NCBI RefSeq assembly: GCF_000251145.1
Contig: NZ_AIDW01000019.1
Span: 1-64,000 of the forward strand
Reading direction: 5' to 3'
Length of the DNA: 64,000 nt
From: Sphingomonas sp. PAMC 26621
GTDB taxonomy: Bacteria; Pseudomonadota; Alphaproteobacteria; Sphingomonadales; Sphingomonadaceae
The notes below the pieces were generated by a model that did no database searches, was not told the origin of the DNA, and worked only from the letters and a program-made list of their open reading frames with translations. Of the stretch, positions 9,712-19,381 are shown one piece after another. Within the stretch, counting starts at the first letter, position 1. Each line of letters begins with the position of its first letter. The position numbers and the translations under genes are program-made.

Positions 9712-9740
9712 CGTCACCCCGGCACACAACCGGGGTGACG
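9712..9740. terminator. Hairpin at the end of the galM operon (convergent junction)
   Basis: Perfect 11-bp stem CGTCACCCCGG / CCGGGGTGACG with a 7-nt loop, lying between two convergent genes. There is no U-tract, so it is either a weak bidirectional terminator or one unit of the GTCACCCCGG repeat seen elsewhere in this window (37489-37593, 40811-40878). Confidence 0.5.
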
Positions 9741-9762
9741 CCGCACCGAGCCAATCGATCGC

Positions 9763-12700
9763 TCAGTCGCCCCCCGTCACGCTGTCCCCGATCGTATACG
9801 CCGAGCCCGTCGCGCTGCCGTTCGTCCCTGCCCACCAGTAAGGCGCGCGCTTGCGGGTGCCAGTGACGACCTCGTCCATCGTCAGCGGATCGTACAGCCG
9901 CCCGCCCAGCATCACGCGGTTGATCTTGTCGCTGTTGCGGATGTCGACCGTGGGGTCGGCATCGAGCACGACCAGATCGGCGAGCTTCCCGACCTCGAGC
10001 GAGCCCACGTCCTTTGCGTATCCAAGCGACGTCGCCGACATGATCGTCCCCGCGCGCAGCGCCTCGATCGGTGACCAGCCGCCGCGGACGAAGCTCCACA
10101 TCTCCCAATGCGGGCCAAGCCCGGCCTGCTGGCCATGCGCGCCGATCGACACCTGGATCCCGCGATCCGCGAGCTTCTTCGCCTCGCGTGCGCTGTCACC
10201 GTCGACGTAATCCTCCTCGGGCGCCATCGTCCGCCGGGCATTCTGCGCCTCGAGCAACGCGGGCGGCGCATGCCGCGACAGAAGCGGATGCTTCCACACG
10301 TCCATATGCTGCCGCCAGTACGGATCGCCCGCCGGACCGCCATAGGTCACGACCAGCGTCGGCGTGTAGTTGGTCTTGGTCTGGCTCCACAGGCTGACGA
10401 GGTCGTCGTAGAAATGCTCAACCGGGATATTGTGCTCGACCGTGGCATTGCCGTCCTGGATCAGCGACACGTCCATCGCGTAGAGCGAGCCGCCCTCGGG
10501 GACGACTTCCATCTGCTCCGCCTGCGCCGCCGCGACGACCATCTGGCGCTGTTCGCGACGCGGCTGGTTGTAGTTCTTGACGCTGTGCGCGCCTTCCGCC
10601 TTCAGCCGCTTCACGTCGGCCAGCGCATCCTCGTAGCTGTTGATCTCGGCATAGACCTCGGGGGATTTCGCGCCGTAGATGATCTCGCCGGTCGAGAAGA
10701 TGCGGGGGGCGATGATCTTGCCGGTGCGCTGCATCTCGGACGCGACGAAAATCTCCGCCGCGCGCGCCGACGGATCGTGGATCGTCGTCGCGCCCATCGC
10801 GAGATTGACGATCGACGACCAGTTCTGTTGCGGGATCAGGTCGTCCTCCGCCTGGATACCGTGCGCGTGCGCATCGACCAGCCCGGGGATGATCGTCTTG
10901 CCAGCGACGTCGACGACCTTCGCGCCCGCCGGAACCGGCACCGACGCGCGCGGCCCGACCGCGACGATGCGGTCGCCGCGGATGACGATCACGCCATCGT
11001 CGATGATGCCACCGTCCTTGCTCGCCATCGACACGATCCGCGCGCCGACGAGCGCAACGGTGCCGGTCGGCTTGTCGGCCGCGACATCCATCGACAACGA
11101 GACCCCGGTCCTGGGCGCGGGATATTTCGGCGCATCCTCGTCCGCCGGGGCAATGCGGAACAGATCGGCGGTGCGCGCGGTGTAGAGCGTCGGCCCCATG
11201 CTCCAGTGAAGCTGCGACCCGTCGTTCGACCAGTTGAGGAAGTCGGCGCCTTCCGAACTCACCTGCGTCGCCGGAAGCGGACCGCCCTTCTTGTCGACCT
11301 CCACGCCCTGCGTGCCCGGGAGCAGCGGCATGACGAAGCCCTGGTAATTCTGGCGGAACGCGACATATTCGCCGCTCGGCGAGACGATATAGTCGTTGAC
11401 CAGCTCGCCGGTCGCATGGACGTGCTTCGCCTCGCCGGTCAGATCGGTACTGACCAGCTGGCGTTTTTCCTTGTCCTTCATCAGCATGAAAAGGCGGTCG
11501 TTCGATGCGCCGAACTGCGGCTCGCTGCCGTCCTTCGACACGCGCGTGATCGCCCCGCCGGTCGTCGCGACGCGGTACACGCCGCTATCCCCGCCGCCGC
11601 GCGGTGCGGTCAGATAGCCGCCGCCGCCACGCTCGAATGCGATCGTCTTGCCGTCGGGCGAGAAGGTCGGCCGCGCATAATGCCCCGCCGCACTCGTCAC
11701 CACCCGCGCCGCGCCGCCGCCCGCGGCGACCGTGCGGATCGTTCCCAGCCCCGCGTCGGTCCAGTCGACGAAGACGATCGTCTTCCCGTCGCGCGACCAG
11801 TTCGGCCACAATTCCATGCTCGCCTCGTCACCCTTGACGAGCCGGCGCGCGGCGCCGTCCGCGACCGGCTTGGTCCACAACTTGCCGAGCGTTTCGAACA
11901 CTACCGTTCGGCCGTCGGGCGATACCGTCGCCCAGCGCGGCATCTTGGTGGCAAAACGGTCAGGCGCGACCGTGATCTGCGGGTGGACCGCATCGATCAC
12001 CACGCGCGTATCGTCGATCCGGAACGGGATTTGCTGCGCGGTGCCGCCGTCCGCGCCGACGCGGTTCAGCTTGCCGCCGGCCCAGAACACCACCGTCTTG
12101 TTATCGGGGGTCCACGCCATGTTCGGATAGACCCCAGTGACCGCCCAGGTTTCCTGCACGTCACGGTCGAGCGCGTCATAGAGGCGACGCTCGTCGCCGG
12201 TCGCGAGCGTCTTGACCCACAACGTCGTCTTGCCGTGATCGCGGCGGACGAAGGCGATCCGCTTACCGTCGGGCGACGGCGTCGGCCGCACCGATCCGCC
12301 GACGCCCGAAACGGCCGTGGTCACTTCCCCGGTGTCGATGTCGTAGCGCTCGATATTGAACAGGTCAGTCCGCGAATTCTGCGCATATTCGAAGATCGGG
12401 CCGGGCGAGACGTTGCGGGTGTAATAGATCCCCTTGCCGTCGGGCGCATAGATCGGCTCGCCGAGTTCCTTCTGGAGCGTCTCGCTCGCGCGCTTGACGA
12501 GCTGGACCCCCGCCCCGCCCGAGACGTGGTACAGCCACACCTCGCCCGTGCCCAGCGAACGCCCGGTCGTGAAATGCTTCTTGGCGACGATGAAGCGACC
12601 GTCGGGCGACCAGGTCGGCTGGTTGAGGAGGCGGAAATCTTCCTTGGTCAACTGGCGCTTGTCGCTGCCGTCGACGTTCATAATCCAGATATTGTCGCCG

Positions 12701-13173
12701 CCGCCCCGATCCGAGGTGAAGGCGATCCGCTTGCCATCGGGCGAAAAGCGCGGCTGGTGTTCGTAGGACAGGCCGGACGCGATCCGCGTCGGCGTGCCGC
12801 CCGCGATCGGCATGGTATAGATGTCCCCGAGCAGGTCGAACGCGATCAGCCTGCCGTCGCGCGAGACGTCGACGTTCATCCAGGTGCCATTGTCGACCTT
12901 GATCGGGACTTCGTGCGTGCGCAGCCCGGTCGGCGCCTCGACGTTCCACTTCGGTGGCTTTTTCGCGGCGACGGCGGCGCGGACGGGCGCGGGGTTGGTC
13001 TGTTGCGTCGGCGGCGTGGTGATGGTCGCCGGACGCGTGGGTTCGGTAATCTCATTCTCCGGCGCTTGCGTCTGTTCGGGCGCGGCTTTCGCGGCGGGGG
13101 CTGGCTTCGCCTGCGCGAAAAGCTCGCCTGCCAGTAACGCTGCGGCCAGAACCGCCGTGACCCGATATTTCAT
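9763..13173 (-). CDS. Secreted TolB/WD40-like propeller plus amidohydrolase fusion
   Basis: 1136 residues. Signal peptide (MKYRVTAVLAAALLAG), a Pro/Ala-rich linker (~25-75), then a propeller region (about 80-700) with repeated motifs of the PD40/TolB type such as FSPDGKRIAF. The amidohydrolase domain (about 740-1110) carries the metal site IIPGLVDAHAHG. Such fusions hydrolyse imino- or amide-bond substrates, possibly dipeptides or xenobiotics; the substrate is unknown. The start at 13173 is chosen for the signal peptide and the GGGGGCGGG stretch upstream; in-frame starts further up would add 53 residues without a leader. Confidence 0.85.
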   Translation of the reverse strand: MKYRVTAVLAAALLAGELFAQAKPAPAAKAAPEQTQAPENEITEPTRPATITTPPTQQTNPAPVRAAVAAKKPPKWNVEAPTGLRTHEVPIKVDNGTWMNVDVSRDGRLIAFDLLGDIYTMPIAGGTPTRIASGLSYEHQPRFSPDGKRIAFTSDRGGGDNIWIMNVDGSDKRQLTKEDFRLLNQPTWSPDGRFIVAKKHFTTGRSLGTGEVWLYHVSGGAGVQLVKRASETLQKELGEPIYAPDGKGIYYTRNVSPGPIFEYAQNSRTDLFNIERYDIDTGEVTTAVSGVGGSVRPTPSPDGKRIAFVRRDHGKTTLWVKTLATGDERRLYDALDRDVQETWAVTGVYPNMAWTPDNKTVVFWAGGKLNRVGADGGTAQQIPFRIDDTRVVIDAVHPQITVAPDRFATKMPRWATVSPDGRTVVFETLGKLWTKPVADGAARRLVKGDEASMELWPNWSRDGKTIVFVDWTDAGLGTIRTVAAGGGAARVVTSAAGHYARPTFSPDGKTIAFERGGGGYLTAPRGGGDSGVYRVATTGGAITRVSKDGSEPQFGASNDRLFMLMKDKEKRQLVSTDLTGEAKHVHATGELVNDYIVSPSGEYVAFRQNYQGFVMPLLPGTQGVEVDKKGGPLPATQVSSEGADFLNWSNDGSQLHWSMGPTLYTARTADLFRIAPADEDAPKYPAPRTGVSLSMDVAADKPTGTVALVGARIVSMASKDGGIIDDGVIVIRGDRIVAVGPRASVPVPAGAKVVDVAGKTIIPGLVDAHAHGIQAEDDLIPQQNWSSIVNLAMGATTIHDPSARAAEIFVASEMQRTGKIIAPRIFSTGEIIYGAKSPEVYAEINSYEDALADVKRLKAEGAHSVKNYNQPRREQRQMVVAAAQAEQMEVVPEGGSLYAMDVSLIQDGNATVEHNIPVEHFYDDLVSLWSQTKTNYTPTLVVTYGGPAGDPYWRQHMDVWKHPLLSRHAPPALLEAQNARRTMAPEEDYVDGDSAREAKKLADRGIQVSIGAHGQQAGLGPHWEMWSFVRGGWSPIEALRAGTIMSATSLGYAKDVGSLEVGKLADLVVLDADPTVDIRNSDKINRVMLGGRLYDPLTMDEVVTGTRKRAPYWWAGTNGSATGSAYTIGDSVTGGD

Positions 13174-13371
13174 CCCGCCCCCACTTATTTTCGCCCGGCG
13201 CACCGCGCCAAAGCGGCACGCTGCCATGAAGCGCCCGCGCGAAGCAACCCCGCTACCGCGCCAAGCCGGCGCGGCATTATCACACGCGCGCGCGGACCCG
13301 AACCAACTGCCAACCGTTTGCCAGTCCATCATCGCCCCCCATCATCGCCCCCGTCGGAGCCTGCCCGCGCC

Positions 13372-14373
13372 ATGAAAATCACGCTCAAACCGATTGCCGA
13401 CCAGGTCATCGTCATCACCGGTGCCAGTTCGGGGATCGGTCTCGTCACTGCCAAGAGCGCCGCCGAACAGGGCGCGAAGGTGGTGTTGGTTGCCCGCAAC
13501 GAAGCTTCGCTGCGCAAGGCGGTCGAGGAGATAACCGCCAACGGCGGCGACGCGATCTTCGCGGTTGCCGATGTCGGCGACATCAAGGCGGTCCGCGCGG
13601 CGGCCGCCGCGGCGAAGACGCGCTACGGGCGGATCGACACCTGGGTCAACAATGCCGGCACCGCCATCTACGGCAAGCTGATCGAGACACCGCTCGACGA
13701 GCATGAAAAGCTGTTTCGCACCAATTACTTCAGCGCGGTCCATGGCGCGCTGACGGCAGTGCCCTATCTGCGCGACAGCGGTGGGGCGATCATCACGATC
13801 GGGTCGATCGCGTCGGACATCCCCTCCCCGATCCTCAGCGCCTATGCCGCGTCCAAGCATGCGGTGAAGGGGTTCGTCGATGCGCTACGGATGGAACTGA
13901 CCGCCGATGCGCTGCCGATCGCGGTGACGCTGGTGAAGCCGTCCGGGATCGACACGCCGATCGCGCAACATGCCGCCAACCATGTCGACGGCGAGGCGAT
14001 GATCCCGGCCCCGATCTATGACCCCGCGCTGGTAGCGATCGCGATCCTCGACGCCGCGCAACACGTCCGGCGCGACATCACGGTCGGCGGCGGCGGGCGT
14101 CTGCAGGTGCTGCTGGGAACGCACTTTCCGGGGATGCTGGACCGGATCGGCGGACTGATGATCCCGATGCTGTCGGACAAGACCCGACCCAGGACGCGCT
14201 CCACCACGCTGTTCGAGCCGGTCCAGCCGGGCCAGGAGCGGTCCGGGGTTCAGCCGGGTCGCCAGACTAGCCTCTATGCCGCCGCCGAACGCCACCCCGC
14301 CGCAATGGGTGCGGTCGCACTGGCGGGGGTGGCGGGTCTCGCCGCAATCCTGCTGGCGCGCCGTCGCGCCTGA
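13372..14373 (+). CDS. Short-chain dehydrogenase/reductase with C-terminal membrane tail
   Basis: 333 residues. Rossmann motif TGASSGIG (~17), NNAG (~100), catalytic Ser in IGSIAS and YAASK (Tyr/Lys ~163-167). After the ~260-residue SDR core comes a long tail ending in a hydrophobic helix GAVALAGVAGLAAILLARRR, typical of a tail-anchored protein with cytosolic catalysis. Function beyond an NAD(P)-dependent alcohol/ketone oxidoreductase cannot be read. The 198-bp upstream gap is shared with the divergent amidohydrolase. Confidence 0.87.
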   Translation: MKITLKPIADQVIVITGASSGIGLVTAKSAAEQGAKVVLVARNEASLRKAVEEITANGGDAIFAVADVGDIKAVRAAAAAAKTRYGRIDTWVNNAGTAIYGKLIETPLDEHEKLFRTNYFSAVHGALTAVPYLRDSGGAIITIGSIASDIPSPILSAYAASKHAVKGFVDALRMELTADALPIAVTLVKPSGIDTPIAQHAANHVDGEAMIPAPIYDPALVAIAILDAAQHVRRDITVGGGGRLQVLLGTHFPGMLDRIGGLMIPMLSDKTRPRTRSTTLFEPVQPGQERSGVQPGRQTSLYAAAERHPAAMGAVALAGVAGLAAILLARRRA

Positions 14374-14401
14374 TTTGCCCTGGTCCCCGGAAGGATAGCC
14401 G

Positions 14402-15232
14402 TTGTTGAAGGTCCTCGTCGCCGAGAGTGAAACGGTCGAAGAACGCGAAGCCCGCCGCGCGCATGCGGGCAAGAGCGCGGGGGAAAGCTATGCCGCGACG
14501 CTGCGGCAGCTTCGCCCCGACGCGGAAATCACGATCGTCGCCCCCGCCGACGACGATGCGCCGCACTATTCGGTCGAGGCGTTGCGCGCATTCGACGCGG
14601 TGTTCGTCACCGGGTCGCCGCTGCACGTCTATGACGACACGCCCGAAGTCACGCGGCAGATCGCGTTCATGCGACGAGTGTTCGCCTCGACCACGCCGTC
14701 GTTCGGATCGTGCGCCGGCCTGCAGCTCGCGGTCGCGACCGCCGGGGGCAAGGTCCGCAGGATGCCCGAGCGGATGGAGGCGGGGATCGCGCGCAGGATC
14801 ACCCCGACCGAAGCGGGCCGCGCGCATCCGTTGCTCGCCGGGCGCGCGCCGAGCTGGGATGCGCCCGCGATCCACGGCGACGAGGTCGAGCAGCTACCCG
14901 ACGATGCGACGCTGCTCGCGAGCAACGCCGTGACGACGGTTCAGGCAGCGGAGATCCGCCATGACGGCGGCGTCTTCTGGGGCGTGCAATATCACCCCGA
15001 ACTGGCACCGGGCGAGATCGCCGTGGCGTTGCGGCGACAGGTGCCGGACCTGATCGAAGCGGGGCTCGCCAGCAGCGAGGCAGCGGTGCTGCAACGCGCC
15101 GACGAGCTGGACGCATTGCAGGCCGAACCGGAGCGCCGGTCGCTCTACTGGACGCTCGGGATCGACCGTGAGTTCGCGATCGAGGCGCATCGCCGGACCG
15201 AGTTGTCGAACTTTCTGGAGTGGCTGGGATAG
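14402..15232 (+). CDS. Class I glutamine amidotransferase (GMP synthase-like GATase domain protein)
   Basis: 276 residues. Triad residues: C104 in FGSCAGLQLA, H198 and E200 in VQYHPEL. Stand-alone GATase-domain proteins of this kind often act on gamma-glutamyl compounds or as unassigned glutaminases. The start codon is TTG (14402 or 14405); GGAAGGA at 14389-14395 supports it, and no ATG is available near the conserved N-terminus (KVLVAESE). It follows the SDR by 28 bp, possibly co-transcribed. Confidence 0.85.
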   Translation: MLKVLVAESETVEEREARRAHAGKSAGESYAATLRQLRPDAEITIVAPADDDAPHYSVEALRAFDAVFVTGSPLHVYDDTPEVTRQIAFMRRVFASTTPSFGSCAGLQLAVATAGGKVRRMPERMEAGIARRITPTEAGRAHPLLAGRAPSWDAPAIHGDEVEQLPDDATLLASNAVTTVQAAEIRHDGGVFWGVQYHPELAPGEIAVALRRQVPDLIEAGLASSEAAVLQRADELDALQAEPERRSLYWTLGIDREFAIEAHRRTELSNFLEWLG

Positions 15233-15417
15233 GCGACAACGTTCCTGCTAGTCACCCGGATCAGTGGACGGTCGAGATCGGACGGTGGCGGTCGCGGGCG
15301 CGTTCGGGCCGAGGTGCCAGCCGATAGGGCTTGATGCTTGGCGTCTCGGGCAGATCGGACAGCCTACCCGCGCCTAGCGAGGCACCGGCAATCCCCGCCA
15401 ACGGTGCGTCCCGCCCG

Positions 15418-16005
15418 TTACAGCAAAAACCCCAAGCTCGCCGCAACCGCCAGCACCACCCCGACGGCCGCCACGATGCTTGCCCCGCCCGCGATCCATT
15501 TGGAGCGTGCGACCATCGCGATCGACAGCAACACTATCGCCAATTGCAACGCCGTTTCGCCGAGCTCGAACCCTTCGCCGCGCCGCGCCGCGATCTCGCC
15601 CGCTTCGCGCTGGCGCGCACCGGCGGTTTCAAGCTGGCCGATCGCATGCCCCGCCGCATCCGGCGTGCGCAGGCGCGTCGCCTCGTGCGCCCAGGCCACG
15701 CGGTCGGCGGCGGCGGCGGTGGGTTGCGCGGCGGCGGTCTTGAGGACGGTTTCGCGGACGATCTTGGCCTGCATATAGGCGAAGCTGTCCGACGCGGCGA
15801 TGCCCTGGAGCAGGCTGTCGCGTTGCGCCCCCGCTGCGCCCATGTGGACGATCGCGAGCGCGACCGCAAAGCCGCCGACCATCAGCGAGATCCGGTCGCG
15901 AAACCGGCGCTCGCGATCGCGTTCGACGCGTCCGGCGGCGCTCGCATTCTCCTCGGCGCGTTCGATCGCTTCGTCGATCAGGTCCTTGGCGTCAGCGGGT
16001 TCCAT
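15418..16005 (-). CDS. DUF4337 family membrane protein
   Basis: 195 residues with the order of DUF4337 proteins: a charged N-terminus (about 1-40), TM1 (ISLMVGGFAVALAIVHMG), an amphipathic charged centre rich in Ala/Arg/Glu, and two closely spaced hydrophobic helices at the C-terminus (LQLAIVLLSIAMVA and VAAVGVVLAVAASLGFLL). Function of the family is unknown. No operon partner is obvious; the deaminase gene lies 24 bp upstream on the same strand. Confidence 0.8.
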   Translation of the reverse strand: MEPADAKDLIDEAIERAEENASAAGRVERDRERRFRDRISLMVGGFAVALAIVHMGAAGAQRDSLLQGIAASDSFAYMQAKIVRETVLKTAAAQPTAAAADRVAWAHEATRLRTPDAAGHAIGQLETAGARQREAGEIAARRGEGFELGETALQLAIVLLSIAMVARSKWIAGGASIVAAVGVVLAVAASLGFLL

Positions 16006-16029
16006 CGATGCGTCCGGTCGGCAGGAGGA

Positions 16030-16521
16030 TTACAGGTTGGCCTGCTCGTCCTCGGGCAGGTCATCGTCTGGTCCGTAGTAGAGTTCGGCGCATTCCGCAC
16101 GCAGGCATCCGCCCTCGAACACGATATCGTCACGATAGGCGTTGCGAACGAAATCGAGCGTGTCGGTATGCCGCGCCTCGAAATACATCGGATGGACGTC
16201 CGCAGCTTCCGCGCCATAGACGACGCGCCCGACCTTCGACCAGATCGACGCCATCGTGCACATGCCGCACGGCTGAAGCGTGGAATAGAGCGTGGCGCCG
16301 CGCAGCTCGAGCTCGCCGGTCGCCTCGCACGCGCGGCGGATCGCCATCATTTCGGCATGCGCGGTCGCATCGGGGAGTTCGTGCGTCTGGTTGCGTTCCC
16401 CGGCGATGATCTTGCCGTCGAGCACGATCACCGAGCCGAGCGGTGAGGTCGACGGATCGGAACCCTTGGATCGTGCGATCTCGATCGCGTGCCGCATCCA
16501 CTTTTCGTCATCCTGCGTCAT
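16030..16521 (-). CDS. Nucleoside deaminase (CDA/tadA superfamily)
   Basis: 163 residues with the zinc-dependent deaminase signature: H55-A-E57 (ATAHAEMMAI) and P-C85-G-M-C88 (LQPCGMCTM). It probably deaminates a free base or nucleoside (guanine, cytosine or a related base) rather than tRNA, because the C-terminus is longer and acidic (DDDLPEDEQ) compared with TadA. Substrate is inference. Confidence 0.85.
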   Translation of the reverse strand: MTQDDEKWMRHAIEIARSKGSDPSTSPLGSVIVLDGKIIAGERNQTHELPDATAHAEMMAIRRACEATGELELRGATLYSTLQPCGMCTMASIWSKVGRVVYGAEAADVHPMYFEARHTDTLDFVRNAYRDDIVFEGGCLRAECAELYYGPDDDLPEDEQANL

Positions 16522-16584
16522 CTTAGGGCCTCGCCATCATCGGGGTTGCTCGGTGTGAAGCGGCTTCGCGCGCGTTCCGTTCCC

Positions 16585-17916
16585 TCACCCGGCCGGACGT
16601 GCGAGATACCCCTCGGCCAAGCTGCGCACGTCGACCCGCGCCTTGAGCCGCGCCGCGAGCAGCGCGGTGCCGCTGATCTTGCGCTGGACGAAGAGGGTAT
16701 CGACCGGCGGGATGTGCCAGGTCGCGCGGTCGCGCGCCATGTCGATCCCCTGGTCACGCAGCACGCCGACGAACGCGCGGTCGCCGAAGTCGAACGGCCC
16801 CGCCTTCCCCAGTTCGCCAATGATGACGCCGATCATCCGGTCGACCAATGGCCGATGCGCCGCCACCGCCGCCGGGCCGAGGAACCCGGCGGCGACCGCA
16901 GCGTCGCGCACCGCATCGCCGTCGCTCGCAAGTCCAGCGACGAGCAGCGCGCGATAGCCGTCCGCGGTCGCCGCCGGCACCGCCCGTGCCGCGCCGAAGT
17001 CGAGCAGGATCAGCCGCTCGGTTTCGGGCTGCCAGCGGTAGTTGCCGAAATTGGGATCGGTCTGCATCAGCCCCCAGTCGAGCAATTCGCGCAGAACGAG
17101 GTCGATCAATTGCCCCATCACCCGGTCGCGCATCGCCTGCGGCGCGGTCTCGAGCGATTCGATCGGGACGCCCGCGACGTAATCCATCGCGAGCACGTGC
17201 GACGTGGTCAGGTCTTCGTGGAGCCCCGGGACGACGAACTGCGGCGACCCCCCGAGCAATTCGCCATAGCGCGCGAGCATGCTGCCCTCGCGCAGATAGT
17301 CGGCTTCCTCGTGGAGTTGGCGCTTCGCCTCTGCAAGCAGCGGCGCGATGTCGAGCGTCTTGGGGAGCACGCCCGACACCCGGAGCAGCGTCGCGACATT
17401 GTCGACGTCCGAATCGATACTTCCCTGCACACCGGGATATTGCACCTTGATCGCAAGCTCACGCCCGTCGGGCATCCGCGCGCGGTGGACCTGGCCGATC
17501 GATGCCGCCGCGATCGGATGCGCCTGGAAGTGCGCGAAGCGACGCCGCCAGTCCTTGCCCCATTCCTTGGTGAGCACCGCATCGAGCTGTTGTGGCGGCA
17601 TGTGGTTGGCATTGTCGCGCAACCGCCCGAGGATCGTCGCGAGTTCGGGCGGGAGCATGTCGCCCGCGTCCATCGAGATCATCTGCCCGAGCTTCATCGC
17701 CGCGCCGCGCAGATGCGACAGCTGATCCGCGACGCGCACGGCGTTGGCAGGGGTAAGGAGCAGGTCTCCCATCTTGGGGACCTCGCCGCTGGCGAGGCGA
17801 CGCGCGCCTTCCGCGACCACATTGCCGGCAACCCCGCCCGCCATCCGCCCGAAAATGCCGAGGCGGGCCAGTCGTCCGCTCGGGACGGCGCGGCCCTTGG
17901 TGCGATCGTCGCTCAC
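16585..17916 (-). CDS. ABC1/AarF/UbiB-family atypical kinase
   Basis: 443 residues starting at GTG with AAGGA upstream. Family hallmarks: KxGQ motif (AAMKLGQMIS), invariant Lys in LAIKVQYPG, and a DFG-type metal site (LLDFGAARA). Proteins of this family support ubiquinone biosynthesis or lipid homeostasis (UbiB, COQ8). This one lacks the C-terminal membrane helices of true UbiB and resembles the shorter AarF-like proteins, so a direct ubi role is uncertain. Confidence 0.85.
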   Translation of the reverse strand: MSDDRTKGRAVPSGRLARLGIFGRMAGGVAGNVVAEGARRLASGEVPKMGDLLLTPANAVRVADQLSHLRGAAMKLGQMISMDAGDMLPPELATILGRLRDNANHMPPQQLDAVLTKEWGKDWRRRFAHFQAHPIAAASIGQVHRARMPDGRELAIKVQYPGVQGSIDSDVDNVATLLRVSGVLPKTLDIAPLLAEAKRQLHEEADYLREGSMLARYGELLGGSPQFVVPGLHEDLTTSHVLAMDYVAGVPIESLETAPQAMRDRVMGQLIDLVLRELLDWGLMQTDPNFGNYRWQPETERLILLDFGAARAVPAATADGYRALLVAGLASDGDAVRDAAVAAGFLGPAAVAAHRPLVDRMIGVIIGELGKAGPFDFGDRAFVGVLRDQGIDMARDRATWHIPPVDTLFVQRKISGTALLAARLKARVDVRSLAEGYLARPAG

Positions 17917-17931
17917 TTGGGGTCCTTCATG

Positions 17932-18300
17932 TCAGCGGTCGAGCCGGCGCGCGGCGCGTTGGAGTCGGGGGCGGATCCGCAGGAAGACCCGGTAGGTCCG
18001 TTCCAGCAGTGCCAGCACGAGCGGGGAGCGCGCAGCTAGGCCGATCGGGCGGAGCACCGGGATCGCGCGCCACATCGCGGCGAAGGCCGCCGCGCCCGAC
18101 AGCATGACGCCATTCTCCCGCGCGTGGAACCGCGCGAGCAGCGCGTCGCGGTCGATCGGGCAGCTCGCGGGTTCCGCCCCCGCCACGTCAACGAAATGAA
18201 TCGCACCCGCGCGGTCGAGCCGCTGCATCAGCGCGATCTCGCGCCGGCACAGCGGGCATCCTCCATCGAACCAGATCGTCAGGTCTTGCATTGATCGCAT
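17932..18300 (-). CDS. DCC-family thiol-disulfide oxidoreductase-like protein (DUF393)
   Basis: 122 residues opening with the family signature FDGGCPLCRRE (DxxCxxC). DCC proteins have a thioredoxin-like fold and a putative redox-active CxxC; targets are unknown. The start may be ATG 18300 or ATG 18291 (MQDLTIW); the second fits the family start better. Located 15 bp upstream of the ABC1 kinase gene, likely in one transcript. Confidence 0.8.
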   Translation of the reverse strand: MRSMQDLTIWFDGGCPLCRREIALMQRLDRAGAIHFVDVAGAEPASCPIDRDALLARFHARENGVMLSGAAAFAAMWRAIPVLRPIGLAARSPLVLALLERTYRVFLRIRPRLQRAARRLDR

Positions 18301-18338
18301 ATGGGGGCGGTGCGGCGGGATCGTTAGAGCTGGCGCGA

Positions 18339-19292
18339 TCAGTCCGGCGCGACCGTGAGAATGACCTTGCCCCGCGGATGCTCGTGCTGCGCGAACGCCT
18401 GCGCGTCGTGGATCGCGTCGAGCGGAAATGCCTTGGCGATCGTCACCTTGACGGTCCCCGCCGCCATGAGGTCGATCACCTGCCGCAACGCCGCCGCGTC
18501 AGGCGAGGCGTGCCAGCGCGGCACCGTGCGGACGCCCATCGCCTCGGCCTTGGCCGCGTCCGGGTCGAGCGTCGAGACGAGGATGCCGCCCTTGCGCAGG
18601 ACGCCAAACGAACGATCCTGAGTCTCGCCGCCCTGCGTGTCGTACACCATGTCGAGATCGTGAGCGACATCCTCGAACCGCTCGGCCTTGTAATCGACGA
18701 CCTGATCGGCGCCGAGCGACCGGACGAAATCGAGGTCCTTGGCCGAGGCGGTCGCGATGACGCGCGCGCCTTTCCACTTGGCGAGCTGAACTGCGATGTG
18801 CCCGACGCCGCCGGCGCCGCCGTGGATCAGCACCGACTGGCCCGCCTCGAGCCCGCCATGATCGAACAGCCCCTGCCACGCGGTCATCGCGGCGAGCGGC
18901 ACCGCGCCGGCATCCTCGAACGACACGCCCTCGGGGACCGCGACCGCTTCCCCTGGTTTGAGGATCACGAGCGTGCTTTGCGCGCCGCGATCGGTATCGA
19001 TGAACGCGCAGACGCGATCGCCGATCTGGGCGTCTGCGCCCGCGCCGACCGCGACGACCGTCCCGGACAGGTCGCGGCCGAGGACGATCGGCAGCTTGTC
19101 CTTGCCAAGCGGCGGGTATTTACCCTCGGCGATCTTCCAGTCGACCGGGTTGACGCTCGCGAACGCCGTACGAACGAGCAGCGCCCCCGCGCCGGGTGCC
19201 GGGACCGCAACGTCGGCAAGGTCGATCACCTCGGGACCACCGAAACGTTCGATCCGGACGGCGCGGGCGTGGGACAGGTCTGTCTCGGTCAT
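18339..19292 (-). CDS. NADP-dependent zinc-less MDR oxidoreductase (quinone reductase-like)
   Basis: 317 residues of the medium-chain dehydrogenase superfamily, without structural zinc cysteines. Motifs are LGRDLSGTVV near residue 70 and the nucleotide-binding HGGAGGVGHIAVQLA near 150. Family members reduce quinones or alpha,beta-unsaturated carbonyls with NADPH. ATG 19292 is preceded by GAGG. It lies downstream of the efflux operon but is separated by 89 bp. Confidence 0.85.
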   Translation of the reverse strand: MTETDLSHARAVRIERFGGPEVIDLADVAVPAPGAGALLVRTAFASVNPVDWKIAEGKYPPLGKDKLPIVLGRDLSGTVVAVGAGADAQIGDRVCAFIDTDRGAQSTLVILKPGEAVAVPEGVSFEDAGAVPLAAMTAWQGLFDHGGLEAGQSVLIHGGAGGVGHIAVQLAKWKGARVIATASAKDLDFVRSLGADQVVDYKAERFEDVAHDLDMVYDTQGGETQDRSFGVLRKGGILVSTLDPDAAKAEAMGVRTVPRWHASPDAAALRQVIDLMAAGTVKVTIAKAFPLDAIHDAQAFAQHEHPRGKVILTVAPD

Positions 19293-19381
19293 GGGAACCT
19301 CGGTGCTGGGGTGGGTCGCAATCTCAACGACTCACCCGGCCAATGGTTCTCCCGCTATTGGCGCCTTGCCGTCCCTCGCCG

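Noticed and set aside
9712..9740. Classical rho-independent terminator
   Set aside because: Perfect stem but no U-tract on either strand; listed as terminator-like repeat only.
10108..13137. 1009-codon open frame antisense to the propeller-amidohydrolase gene
   Set aside because: It mirrors a gene with clear motifs; Arg-rich, low-complexity translation typical of the reverse strand of GC-rich coding DNA.
15261..15446. 61-codon minus-strand open frame after DUF4337
   Set aside because: It overlaps the 3' end of the DUF4337 gene and shows no ribosome site or recognisable motif; could be a real small gene but not supportable.
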